A stretch of 47,267 nt of DNA from Gamsiella multidivaricata (taxonomy: Eukaryota; Mortierellomycota; Mortierellomycetes; Mortierellales; Mortierellaceae), in contig NW_026251852.1 in the NCBI RefSeq assembly GCF_025024155.1, positions 1 through 47,267 on the forward strand, written 5' to 3'. The notes under the pieces are model-generated. The model did no database searches. It was not told the origin of the DNA and saw only the letters and a list, made by a program, of their open reading frames with translations. How positions within the stretch are numbered: position 1 is the first letter of the stretch; each line of letters begins with the position of its first letter. The position numbers and the translations under genes are program-made. Positions 1-11,753 of this stretch are shown here, piece by piece.

Positions 1-245
1 TTCGCAAGATAGAGGGCTGGCCAGCCAACTCCCCAGATTTGAGCCCCATCGAGTATGTCTGGTCCCTCCTTGATACCGCCCTCAATCGACGACAAAGACA
101 ACCCCGGGACATTACAGCCCTGGTGAGAGCTCTAATGGAGGAATGGAGTGCTTTATCACAAGAATATATTGCAAGACTGGTCGGCACGATGTCCCAGAGA
201 CTGGAATTCGTGAAAAAGTACAGCGGCGGTAATGGCAGATATTAA
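1..245 (+). mobile_element. Tc1/mariner-type transposase, C-terminal fragment
   Basis: An open frame runs in from the left edge (codons from base 3) and stops with TAA at 243-245. It contains the motif WPANSPDLSPIEYVW, which is the diagnostic block around the third catalytic acidic residue (the E of PIE) of the Tc1 DD34E transposase family. In this family the enzyme cuts and pastes the element at TA dinucleotides. About 60 residues follow the catalytic block, a normal length for a Tc1 C terminus, so only the 5' part is missing, and only because the window begins here. I could not identify the terminal inverted repeat, which should lie between 246 and roughly 600. The element may be intact or decayed outside the window. 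Confidence 0.85.
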
Positions 246-919
246 ACGAACCGCAACCCTTTCCTTCAGCATACGCCACCCTGATATTCACCAAGGATGT
301 TTCCCTAGAGCTCCTCGATAGACATGAGGATTTCCATAGCGACTGCATAACTCTTTTGGTGTGTTGTATATAGGTAATTTGACAAAAGCATGGGCGAAAA
401 TTATGATTGCCCAATTATAATTGTTAGGTGGCTGTACATGCACAGCAACATATCGAAACTTTTCCTCCGCTATCGAAAACATTGGCTGTGCACAGCTAAC
501 AGCAACATGAGACGTTGCGACCGACCTATGAACCCAAGAACCACTTTTCATTGCCTTATAAGGTAGTCTATGCTATATTCAGCGTAGTCGAATAAGTATG
601 AAGACTAAAGCCTACTATTCGACCAAGATGGGACTCTAACTGTCCCACCCAATCTGCCCAGGCTTCTATTCTGGAGATGATAGAGTTCCGAGGAGCCATG
701 GATCCCTAAGGTATATCACATCCAAGCCGCATACATTAACAAAAAAAAAGAAAAAAAAGTTTATTACTGAAAAGATACACACAGGCAGAGTCCCATCGAA
801 GGGCAGAATAACTTTGTACACAATTGCCAATAAACTAGAGCTTTTCTTTCTTAAACAGAACAAACCCCTTCACGACTGACAGACACCCACGCCGCACCTT
901 TTCTTCCTTCTTCTTCTCC
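246..919. other. Gap between transposase and F-box copy A
   Basis: No gene is supported here. The stretch should contain the right end of the Tc1-type element and the promoter of the F-box relic. An A-rich run (about 740-758) and a pyrimidine-rich leader (896-919, CTTTTCTTCCTTCTTCTTCT) precede the ATG at 920, as in other 5' leaders in this window. Open frames on the minus strand are short and have no recognisable motifs. Confidence 0.5.
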
Positions 920-2280
920 ATGACCAAAGCACCCCAGAATCCACTCCAGATACCAGAGCTACGTGCCCAGGTTGCACGATTCCTTGCCGTGGAGGACACC
1001 GTTGCATGCGCGCAAGTTTGCAAGGCCTGGACAGACCACTTTGTGTATCCTATATGGCACGCCATCGACTTTGACGAGGAAATGGATCTCCACCATCTCG
1101 GTCAAGACGCTCTTCGAAAATATGGACAGTACATTCGCATCGTCAAGAACCTTACAGAAGAGTCCGACCTGAGCATCATCCTCTGGTCACAGGCGTCCCA
1201 GCTGGAGCATCTCACAGTGGTTGTGCAAGATACGGCACGCTTCTATGCAACGACATTATCCGCCGCAGCAGCACCACTCTCCTATCCCTGGATATCTCCT
1301 GTCTGGCTTCCCCAGGGTCGTATTTATCGCTCGAAGCATTCTATCAGCGTCCCGGAACTGCAACAGCCTCGAAATTGTCCTCACTCACCATCAGTAGGCT
1401 GAAGCTTACACGAGATGCATTTTCGGCGCTACTGCAACAATGTCCCCTCCTCAACACTTTGGAAATGAAAGATATAGTCATCCATTGTAGTTTCGAGTCC
1501 GACATGTTTCAGCATTGCGGTTTGAAGGAGCTCTACGCCTCGATCAACCAGGTCTTCACAATGGATCCCAGCTTTCCTGGCGCGCCTTCGCTCTTTATCC
1601 ACTTTCCGAACCTCGAAGATTGGAACACAGAGTATCGGACACCAACACCCACCATCTCCATGGATGTCATCGCCAAAGACGTAGCTCGATACTGTCCGCT
1701 ACTGAAAGGACTCCATACCGGAACCGGAGGCGACATTACGAAGGACCTTCTGCTACAAGTCTTCCGAAATCTGAGTACTATCGTCGTTTCCTATAAGATA
1801 CTTTCCGCAGATATAGTCACGGCAATACTCTCTCATCATAATACGCTGGAACATCTAATGACATTCATCCCACATGATGGTTTTCTCGAATCCGACAATG
1901 TGCCAGCGCTAACGGATCAACTACAGCATTCTAGACGGGCCATCGATCTTTTACCGCAGCTCTGTACAAAGCTAAAGTTACTCTGTCTTTCGTTACATGA
2001 GATGCATATCGATGAGATTGAACAGGTGACTTGGGGTTGCAAGGGTCTGGAAGCATTGCATATCAGGATCCATGGACTGAACACCAAAGAGAAGATTGAT
2101 CGGACTATCCAACTGTGGAGGGACGGAAGGGCCAAGAGCACCGCGTTGAAGGACGGCGCCGGAGCTCTTCAGTGCGACACATCCATCGAGGCGCGAGTGG
2201 CCCGACATCTTTTACGATTCGAAAAGCTGCGGAAAATTTGGCTTGGGCATAAGATCAGGACAATCAATGGGCCCCTATAG
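920..2280 (+). pseudogene. F-box/leucine-rich repeat protein, copy A, one frameshift
   Basis: The ATG at 920 opens an F-box-like segment (IPELRAQVARFLAVEDTVAC, then QVCKAWTDHF; about residues 11-45). In living relatives such proteins are substrate receptors of SCF ubiquitin ligases. The first frame breaks at about 1247-1249. One base later, the third frame continues with NDIIRRSSTTLLSLDISC and runs to the TAG at 2278-2280. The paralogue on the minus strand at 38649-40004 keeps both parts in one frame (ARFYDIVRRNSTNL), so a single base has been lost here. There is no room for an intron. The rest (about 340 residues) is open, with leucine-rich stretches such as CPLLNTLEM, and ends GHKIRTINGPL. 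It could be a recent pseudogene or an assembly error in an otherwise intact gene. Confidence 0.75.
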
Positions 2281-2298
2281 GGTCACCAGCATTAGAAC

Positions 2299-2304
2299 AA
2301 TAAA
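2299..2304 (+). terminator. Poly(A) signal AATAAA
   Basis: A canonical AATAAA lies 19 bases after the stop of F-box copy A. It suggests that the 3' end of this relic was once, or still is, transcribed. Confidence 0.4.
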
Positions 2305-2582
2305 ACATGTCTCTCTGTAACTTTAAGTTTTTGAAGAAAAGCGGGTGAAAGTGCATGCTAGACTGCGGTTGTGTCAATCATACAGACATATAGCATGGCT
2401 ATCTTTGAACTTCTGGATCCAGCTATCGACAGAATGAGCAATTGCTGAATCGAATACATTTTTATTGCTGATATCAACCCTTTCAGAAGCATGGCATAGT
2501 ATGAGCATGCAAAATGAGTGGTAAGGGCAAAGGAAGTTATGCGCAAGACTGTAAAAGTACAATATCATGGGTCACAGGCTAG

Positions 2583-4031
2583 TTAAACCTGGACCTGGAT
2601 CGCATTCTGGACCTCGTTCTCAATAGCGAGGGGACCCGCAATATCACCAGCAATAGCGTTTAAAGCTGCGCATCTATTTGTTCCCGCAATGCTGTTGTCG
2701 ACATTGCTACCGTCCTCGAGCTGTTCCCGACTGGTGCCTTGCCCTTGTCTGTTGGTTTCATCCTGATTCGCACGACTAGTCTCGTCTTGATTCTGGTTGC
2801 CTTCCGCAACACCAGCATTGTCAACTCCTTGTTTGTTCTTGTTATCGTCCTTGCCCTTGCCCTTGCCCTTTGCCGCGCTTGGGTCTCTGCCTTTTTCTCT
2901 GATCGTAAACGCCCTGTTTCGGCTCCTCGCCACCTTATTCTTGCAGCAGTCGACCCCGATCCACCCTCCATGCAGTTCCAGAGCGCGCTTCTGAAGCTCA
3001 TAGGTACGGTACAATCGCATCGGGGTGCCTAAACGCTTGTAGGGATTCCGTCGTACATCGCAGTGAAGGTCTCTGAGATCCGTCTCGGTGAAAGAATAGT
3101 TGTAAAAGGCATCTGTTTTTGGCATCTTATGCATCCGAAACTCATACGCGCCAGCATCGTTCTCTCGGAGGGGCTCAGGATGCTTCTTGTAGTATTGGAG
3201 GCGACAGTCGCGGCACAGCGACCAAATGAGTCCATTATCATCGTCGTCGGCCATCGCGAGTGGGATGTCTGAAGGTCTCTCCCTGCCTGCCTTGTGTGAA
3301 TAACATCTGTCGCAGATCCAGAATGAGTGCACACAGACGAGTGCCATATGAGATCGATACTTTTTCTTGGGTTCACCGAGGTTGGCAGCCTGACATATGG
3401 CCTTCCAGGCCGCAAACGAACGCGACCCATCAAGCCATGTTTCCGAGAGAACAGAAATCCTGGCGACTTGGGACAGCGGCAGAAGGGACAGGATCTTGTG
3501 CCAGACCTCTGTTGGAAGCAGAGAACATGGATCCGTTGGATTCACAGGATGAGGAGGCTGCACCAAAGTCGTGATGGCTTCCTTTTCTTCTGGTGAGTGC
3601 TGTCCAGGCTGATTTGTTTTAGGTGCGGCGGTAGATGCCCCATGCACCTTAGCTCGTTTACGAGGTCGTTTGGGTTTACCCTCGCACTCCGCCGCGTTAG
3701 CGTCCTCTGAGATGGCTGCTCGCTTTTTGGTTTTTAGCGTCTTGCCTCCCTTAGGCAAAATCGATCGCTCTGTTCGTGTCGCTGTAATTGCGTCGGTCCC
3801 AAGCTCATTCACTAATTCTGATTTCTTCTTGACTAGGCGCTGCTTCTTGCATGTGTTGACATCATTGCGCGGTCCGGGTTTGGTTACTGTCAGCCTGCGT
3901 GCTTTGTTCGCTTGCTTTGCATTGACAACTGTCTTCTTGGGCTTGGTTATAACCGGGGGAGGAGATTCATGAAGGGCTGCTTTGGCCGCTTTCTGAACAA
4001 GACGGGAGGATTTCCTGATGCCGGTGGACAT
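2583..4031 (-). CDS. F-box protein fused to an XPA-like zinc-finger and DNA-binding module
   Basis: This is one uninterrupted frame of 482 residues starting at the ATG at 4031. Residues 1-150 are rich in Lys/Arg and contain a likely nuclear signal (KPKRPRKRAKV, about 119-129). Residues 168-212 form an F-box (LLPTEVWHKILSLLPLSQVA). Next come two CxxC pairs (C240/C243 and C273/C276) spaced like a zinc ribbon. Residues 303-356 then match the XPA C-terminal core (KTDAFYNYSFTETDLRDL, RRNPYKR, MRLYRTYELQKRALELHGG). In XPA, KTEA, KNPH and MKLY occur in the same order directly after a four-cysteine zinc finger. The tail is Gly/Lys- and then Gln/Asn-rich. I infer a nuclear SCF adaptor that may recognise DNA or a repair complex. 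XPA itself has no F-box, so this is not the XPA orthologue. Confidence 0.8.
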   Translation of the reverse strand: MSTGIRKSSRLVQKAAKAALHESPPPVITKPKKTVVNAKQANKARRLTVTKPGPRNDVNTCKKQRLVKKKSELVNELGTDAITATRTERSILPKGGKTLKTKKRAAISEDANAAECEGKPKRPRKRAKVHGASTAAPKTNQPGQHSPEEKEAITTLVQPPHPVNPTDPCSLLPTEVWHKILSLLPLSQVARISVLSETWLDGSRSFAAWKAICQAANLGEPKKKYRSHMALVCVHSFWICDRCYSHKAGRERPSDIPLAMADDDDNGLIWSLCRDCRLQYYKKHPEPLRENDAGAYEFRMHKMPKTDAFYNYSFTETDLRDLHCDVRRNPYKRLGTPMRLYRTYELQKRALELHGGWIGVDCCKNKVARSRNRAFTIREKGRDPSAAKGKGKGKDDNKNKQGVDNAGVAEGNQNQDETSRANQDETNRQGQGTSREQLEDGSNVDNSIAGTNRCAALNAIAGDIAGPLAIENEVQNAIQVQV

Positions 4032-4795
4032 GGTGTTGAACCTGTTGATGGGTGATGGAAATCGTTTTGAGGGTCACGCTTCAGAAGGTTTAAGGGTTTA
4101 AGGTTTAGGAGTGATGCTCTGTGCTCAAAAGTTCTCCATCAAGCGCGCTATTCTTATCCTATTGGACACCCAATGGCAGCGATGAACCGACCCCAGTATT
4201 ACAGCCACTATTCGTACCGGGCCTTACACAGGAGCCAAAGTTTTTTTTTTTTTTTTTTTTTTCCAAGGGCTGCGGAAGACGCTGTCCATCACTAACGCGC
4301 ATATGCGAAGGACTACAACCGGGTGGTTGCCAAGCTCCTGGACATCGTTGTCGTCTACTTGGAGGGCTCCTTGAAATCTTCGACGTGGCGATTGAGAGTA
4401 CTAATCTGATAGAGGATTTCAAACAGGATATCAGGATTTCGACCCCTTCGTTTATTATTTGGGCTCCACTCTCGAGAACTTAGATCACTGCATCGCGATG
4501 GTCGGCAGCCTCGCAGCAAAACCTGGCAAGACAACAAGAGGCTTGATGGCATAGCTGACCAAATAGAGTCTCTTCACGAAAAATACGGCAACAAGTCCCA
4601 GTAACACAACAACATCTATATCACGAGGAATATGATCAACATCGGCCTTTGTGCGACAAATGCTGTTGTTGATGAGTAAATGTCGAAAATGTACAGCTAC
4701 ATGGCAATGAAGTTGAAACACTAAGCGGAATGCAATGACGGGGTTTCGAGGCCGATAAAGGGGGTCCACACAAAGCTCCATGAGAGAGTCCTTGC
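4032..4795. other. Gap with long T run
   Basis: This holds the 5' flank of the F-box/XPA-like gene (minus strand) and the 3' flank of the next candidate gene. A run of 22 T occupies 4241-4262. I see no convincing coding region; the longer frames cross the T run and have no family motif. Confidence 0.5.
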
Positions 4796-5329
4796 CTAGC
4801 TCCAGTACTTCTTAAAGCATACCAAAGATAACTTGAGGAGCTGAGGGCGTTCATCAATAGTGTCGACACCATGCTGTTGATCGATTGACTGAATTCCCTT
4901 GCTCCTCCACAGCTCCAATAATTGCGTGTCGTAACTGACCTTGAAATATACTGCAATCTCCGTACGGATAGGTAGTGCTTGATCGAGCTTCTTGGGGGCC
5001 TGAAGCACTTTGACATGGTGCAGGAAGGCATAGATATTACTGTCTCCATGCTTCGGGAGGTACCACACAGTTTTGTTAACGAGAAGCAGGAAACCGCGAT
5101 TCAGAGTGCAATCGAAGTTCAACAACCATTGTATGAATGACAACTTTGTCAAGTCCTCAGTATCGGCATCAATCACCGTGCCGTGATGATTATCCGATGC
5201 AAAGACAATGGGTGCACTTTGCCAGACTAGATTGTGGCAAGGTTAGAAATATAGTTGGCACAAGCTTTTGTACATGTCTCTTACACCTATCAAAGATATT
5301 CGGATCCTGCTTGTCTTTACCACTTGCAT
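4796..5329 (-). CDS. Small two-exon hypothetical protein (157 residues), possibly a fragment
   Basis: I do not recognise this protein. Exon 2 (5226-4796) carries a dense, protein-like frame (for example NRGFLLLVNKTVWYLPKHGD and VSYDTQLLELWRSKG) ending in TAG. An apparent 60-bp intron (5286-5227) has a GTGTAAG donor, a TTCTAAC branch site and a TAG acceptor, and it joins phase-correctly to a short exon (5329-5287) starting with ATG. The spliced product has 157 residues. Codon use looks natural and the frame stays open upstream of the longest ATG-initiated open frame within exon 2, which supports it being real. It may instead be the 3' part of a larger or decayed gene, because the exon-1 frame is closed by a stop just upstream and the first exon is very short. 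Confidence 0.4.
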
Positions 5330-6774
5330 TGCAGCAAAGTAGCACAGAGACACTTGTCAACTCCATGTTGCATGCCGCTTCAGCCATTGATGTTGTTCTC
5401 TAGGAATACTCTCGCTGGTATCGTTGTCAAGTGCATACCAGTCATTTCGCACGAATAGATGTCATCCAACTTGCTGTATCTGCGAAGTTTTTACCGCCAT
5501 AATTCACATGCCCTGGCGGATTATCAGCCGGTCTGGGACCGACACGTGGGCCCTCGAGACACAAATTGTGCCGCCTCTTAGAACTCCTGAGCTACCCGGA
5601 CGTGGGCTTGCACGGCGGAAGCGGTTCAGGCAACAGGCCAGAGAGCATTCAATGAGTCCCAAACGCCTGGGCCGCCAGTTTCTTGTTTGAGACCTGAGCG
5701 CAATGGAAGCGGAGATCCTCCGTTCACATCATCACGAGCTCCTCCAGGATTTTGAACTGAGACTCTACCAGACTATAGGGCTCCTCCGGTGAATGATCGG
5801 TGCAATTAAGATATGTGCCCCGTTGCGGCGTGTTTTTAAGGACGATTAAAACTGAGTGGTAGTCATGGTGGAGAGAAGGAAGGCGGCGAAGAGACTTATA
5901 GGAAAAAGGTGCTTCGCCCTGTTTGCAAATCTCGTTCTGAGGAAATCAGGTACGCTGGGAGAAAGTCAATGCTCGCAGTCCGAGTTGATAAATGTGCTTA
6001 AGGACGCAATTCCTAGAAATGACACTGGAATGCTGAATTACCGACATCGATTCAGCCATCTAATTTTGGTGTTACAGCAAATGCTAAGGAGGCCATTCCC
6101 AAGCGAAAACACGTCCTCACCAACACTGCCTGAATTTTTCTTTTGCAGCTGCGGCCGGATACGAAGTTGGTGTGTATGCGTGTGTGTTTGGGGGAGGGGG
6201 AGGGTAGTAGACAATTAAATTTACGTTTAACACATGCATAATAATTATACTTTATGGTGCCCCGTCTATCCTGTGAAAGTCCGCGCTCCACACGCAGATT
6301 TTCATATCCGAAGCCTTTGTAATAAACGTCGGTGCGTACGCATGAGCACATGAACGCGCTGTTACGAGCCCAGTGACTGCAGTTGTACGCATTGCTTGCA
6401 GCCGAAAGAAAAGGTTAGTTTTAGTTCTCTCACGCACCACAGTACGAAAAAAAACCCCCCTTCGTCGGTTGAGCCATTCTCACCCCACACTCCATATCTC
6501 GTGTCTTCGCTTGTGTTGCATGGATAACCAATGCGTCCTCAAATTTATTAACCTTGTTACCAGCTTCAGGCGCTCATTTATTTTTTGTACCTTTATTCCG
6601 AGTTGTAACACTATTATACCATATCCATTGTTTTGAGGTTAAGAAGTGAGTACTAACCATAATAAACCTCGGCTTGTATGGTGGAATAACCGGTGTCAAA
6701 AACCACAAAGTTGGTATCGTCGTATCCGAGGAATCGGTCAACGGACTTTGCCTCGCCCCAACCGCTGGACAAGC
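5330..6774. other. Intergenic region, no gene recognised
   Basis: About 1.4 kb without a supportable gene. Frames at 5424-5690 and 5856-6218 have no motif, biased composition and no splice-supported continuation. A short GT-rich tract lies near 6170-6190. The right end is the upstream region of the first CRAL-TRIO gene. Confidence 0.45.
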
Positions 6775-6781
6775 TATAAAA
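6775..6781 (+). promoter_or_regulatory. TATA box of first CRAL-TRIO gene
   Basis: TATAAAA lies 84 bases upstream of the ATG at 6865, within CAAGCTATAAAAGCGCG. The spacing suits a short 5' leader. The leader between it and the start codon is rich in CT and then in AAC triplets, ending CACACAATGG, a favourable fungal start context. Confidence 0.55.
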
Positions 6782-6864
6782 GCGCGAACTCCCCTTGTTC
6801 GTTTCTTCAACACCAATCTCTCTCATTTACTTCACCTCCTTTATAACGACGACAACAACACACA

Positions 6865-8369
6865 ATGGCAAAAGGCGACATCCCCACACCTCCAGGAACC
6901 GGCTACACCGGCTGCCTGACGCCCGAGCAGAAAAAGACCCTCAAGGAAGTGTGGTCCATCATCTTCACGATTGCGGATTCTGGCGAAGCAGTCGTCTCCA
7001 CGGACATGATGCGCGAGGTCGAGAAGGAGGCCAAGTCCGGCGCAGGCGCTCAATCGGCTACAGTCCAAGCGGCAGCTAAGGCGGGCTGGTTCTCGAGCAA
7101 CAAGTCCGCCAAGGCCGAATCGGATGCCAAGACAGCAGGATATAGCGCCGGTATGGCCAAGGTCTCGCTGGCGGACTTGGGATTGAGCGTAGACAAGTTG
7201 AGACCGATTCTATGGGACAACGTTATGGGTGATCATCCCGGTAAGTGCTTTTCCATTCTTTCTTCTTGAGGGAACCAATGTTGCTCACTCTGGGATAATA
7301 CAGTTGAGCTAACACTGTTTGGAATCTCTTGTTTCTGCAGATGCTTTGCTGCTGAGATTTGTACGTGCGCGCAAGTGGAACGTTATGAATGCGCTCAATA
7401 TGCTGTTCAAGGCCTTCAAATGGAGACTGGACGAGGACATTCCTGCAGTCAAGTACTCGACCGATGTTCAGCTCAACGCCCAGTATCCCAAGTTCTTTGA
7501 GCAGCTTGAGATGGGTAAATTCTACATCCACGGTACCGATTTCGACAATCGCATCGTTGCGTAAGTTCAGCTTTCCATTACTCATTGTCTTTTACTCAAT
7601 AGCATTATAATTCCCTTAACTAAGTATCCGATTCAACAAAAACAGGTACCTGAATGTCCGCCTTCACCATCCCGGTGATCAGCCCGCAAAGACCCTCGAG
7701 AAACTGACCATCTACGTGATGGAGTGTGGCCGTGTTCTGCTTGAGCGCCCCGTCGAGACCGTCTGTCTTGTCTTTGACCTCACTGGGTTTTCACTCTCCA
7801 ATATGGATTTCGCCATGGTCAAGTATCTTGTCACGATCTTTGAGGCCTACTACCCAGAATCTTTGGGCCGCATCATCATCCACGGCGCTCCCTTCGTCTT
7901 CTGGGGTGTCTGGAAGATGATCCAGCCTTTGCTGGATCCCGTGGTTGCTTCCAAGGTCCGATTCACGCGTTCAGATCAGGATTTGCTCGAACACATCCCA
8001 GCAAATCATTTGCCAGACCGATATAAGGGTGGACTGGACCGCTATAGGTACTCGTACCCACATGCTCAGCCTGGAGAGAACAAGATCATGGAGGATACGG
8101 CGACGAAAGAGAAGCTTGTGACAGAGTGGAAGGAGACCTTCTGGAAGTTCGAGGCGCTGACGAGAGAATGGATCCAGGTCGGAACACCCGAGGCAACATC
8201 GAAAAGGTCAGAGGGGGAGATTGAGAAGGAGAGGGAGCAGGTGGCGAAGGACTTGAGGTTGGCATTCTTCAAGATGGACCCATACATCCGCGCGAGGAAT
8301 ATGTTCCACCGAACGACGCCGCCAGTTGCGAATGCGGATGGAAGTGTTCACTGGGTCTACAACAACTGA
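6865..8369 (+). CDS. Sec14/CRAL-TRIO lipid-transfer protein, copy 1 (Csr1-like)
   Basis: Three exons: 6865-7240, 7341-7560 and 7646-8369. Introns run GTAAGT...CTGCAG and GTAAGT...ACAG. The product has 439 residues. The N-terminal helix region (TPEQKKTLKEVWSIIFTIAD) is followed by a low-complexity Ala/Lys/Ser stretch, then the CRAL-TRIO N-terminal helices (ALLLRFVRARKWNVMNALNM). The Sec14 lipid-binding fold comes next ([50 protein letters not shown]). These proteins move phosphatidylinositol or similar lipids between membranes. The long N-terminal extension resembles the Csr1/Sfh2 group, a judgement from pattern only. The start is fixed by a TATA box, a good ATG context and the matching MAK start in the tandem copy downstream. 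Confidence 0.9.
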
Positions 8370-9409
8370 GTCTGATATTTTCTTTTTCCTTCTCCCCAGT
8401 CCTCTCTTTCTCTCTCTCTTTTCGGTGAATGTTCTTTGTATATTTCTGCTTCTTGCGAACTCACGAATAAAAATGAGCAATGGCTAAATGATTCGTTGGT
8501 GCAAAAGTCGGCTATTGACATATGATAGATCCATTTGTCCCCCTCGAGAAAGTCGTGGGGGGGGGGAGGGCGGGGGAAAGATATTTCAGCAGTGATTATT
8601 ACTAGGCTACTTTCTCCACTTCACCGACTCCACATACACAAAACACAAAAGCAGGCACAAAAATGAAATAATTTCGGCTGCCGTTGGTCAACACATGTCC
8701 AGTAGAGTAGAACCTATCGACATGGCTGGTGCTCGGCTCCCAGAATTTTTGCGTGTGGGATCGTGCATGCGAAGCACGATGCAATGCACTGCAGTGCAAT
8801 GAAGTGCAATGCCCCATGGAGTCCCTTTGTATCTGGCGCAAGAGTCATATGAACACTCGGCTGGAGCGGGATAATTGGTTTGAAACGTGTCGACCCAACA
8901 TCTCGGCGCCACTTCAGTCACAACCCTTCCCCCTGGACCCACTCCTGACAGCAGGGATCATGATGGTTATCGTGATGGCGGTGGGCGGGGCAGGGCGGTG
9001 CGGGATGATAGACTAGGCGGATGTGGGGAGTGAGCATTTGAGGTGACCAATGGGAGAGAAGGGGGGGGGGGGGGTTGCACAAGTTGCACAAGCGAATTTC
9101 CCTTAGTGCAAGTGGAATTTCATTCAGTTGGATACGGCGTCTCTGTTTGCCCATGTGTGTGTGTGCGGTGTGTGGAGAGAAAGAGCCTGGCATAAGAAAA
9201 TCTTGTCAGGGGCAGAAGGAGAGATAGCCAATCCCCAGTGGGGCAACGATAATGACGACTACAGCGGCCGTCTTAGTGCCGCCCGCCCCATCTCATCCTC
9301 TTTCTTCTCATCCCTCATCCGCTTTCTCATCCCACCTTCCTCATCATCTGCCTCGTCCTCTTTTGCTGTTGCCCTACATCTCTCCATCTCCTATTCTTCT
9401 TCCTCCACA
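8370..9409. other. Gap between tandem CRAL-TRIO genes
   Basis: Contains the 3' end of copy 1 with a poly(A) signal (AATAAA, 8467-8472), a G-rich tract near 8557-8577 and a run of about 14 G near 9061-9074. It also has TG-rich and pyrimidine-rich leader sequence before the ATG at 9410. No TATA box comparable to that of copy 1 was seen, so the promoters of the two copies have diverged. Confidence 0.5.
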
Positions 9410-11036
<1,627 letters not shown>

Positions 11037-11753
11037 GCACACAGCTGTATGATGTTGTATATACACTTTTTGTTCGTTCATAGACAGCCGGTAGATAAAT
11101 GTGATATTTCTTTGTATTCAGAATCACGGAATGTGCAAAGAATGCACTTGTTTGAACATTCACTGCCACGGATTCACTCAGTATCAAGAGCCTTGGATCT
11201 CTTGAGGGCCCAGTTAACATAGTAAAGTGGCGCCCAGGAGGAAAAATAAGTACATTTTGGCTTAAAAAACCTGAGCCTGAGCTTTCTGCATCGATGAATG
11301 ATCTCAACTCCATCATATTGAAATGCGTTTTTAAAGTTTTTACAACCCCCAAATCTCCTGGCCCGCTGCGAAGGCAATGTTTTAGACCCCAGATGATATA
11401 GTAGACCGCCACCCTCATTCAAAATAAATGTCATTTTACTCAGAAATCTGGATCTTTTCGAATTGAATGGTGCGGTTGGTTGTGCTGAATGAGCAGATCG
11501 TGAATATTGATCTGTTCTACCTACTCCTTGAGGAATGAAGGGATGCTGATTGGGCATGTCCAGTTCGATTGGAATGATCACCATTCAGAGTGACCCTTAA
11601 AATTGCATTCACCATTCAGATCCACGTGACTTTCAACGGCCAGGCACACTTCCGTGATTTTTTTGCTCCGATGATCTCATTGTTGGCAACAGTTAGTCAA
11701 TCAATCCCTCACTCCCCACTCTTTTTCATCAAATCTCTCTATTTTCATATACC
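11037..11753. other. Intergenic region before MICOS gene
   Basis: About 700 bases with no supported gene. A minus-strand open frame of 136 codons (11584-11174) has no recognised motif, no splice-linked neighbours and lies within the probable 3' flank of the CRAL-TRIO copy 2. The last 60 bases are CT-rich and form the leader of the next gene. Confidence 0.4.

Noticed and set aside
11174..11584. Minus-strand open frame of 136 codons between the second CRAL-TRIO gene and the MICOS gene
   Set aside because: It has no recognised motif or splice-linked exons and lies in the probable 3' flank of one gene and the upstream region of the next.
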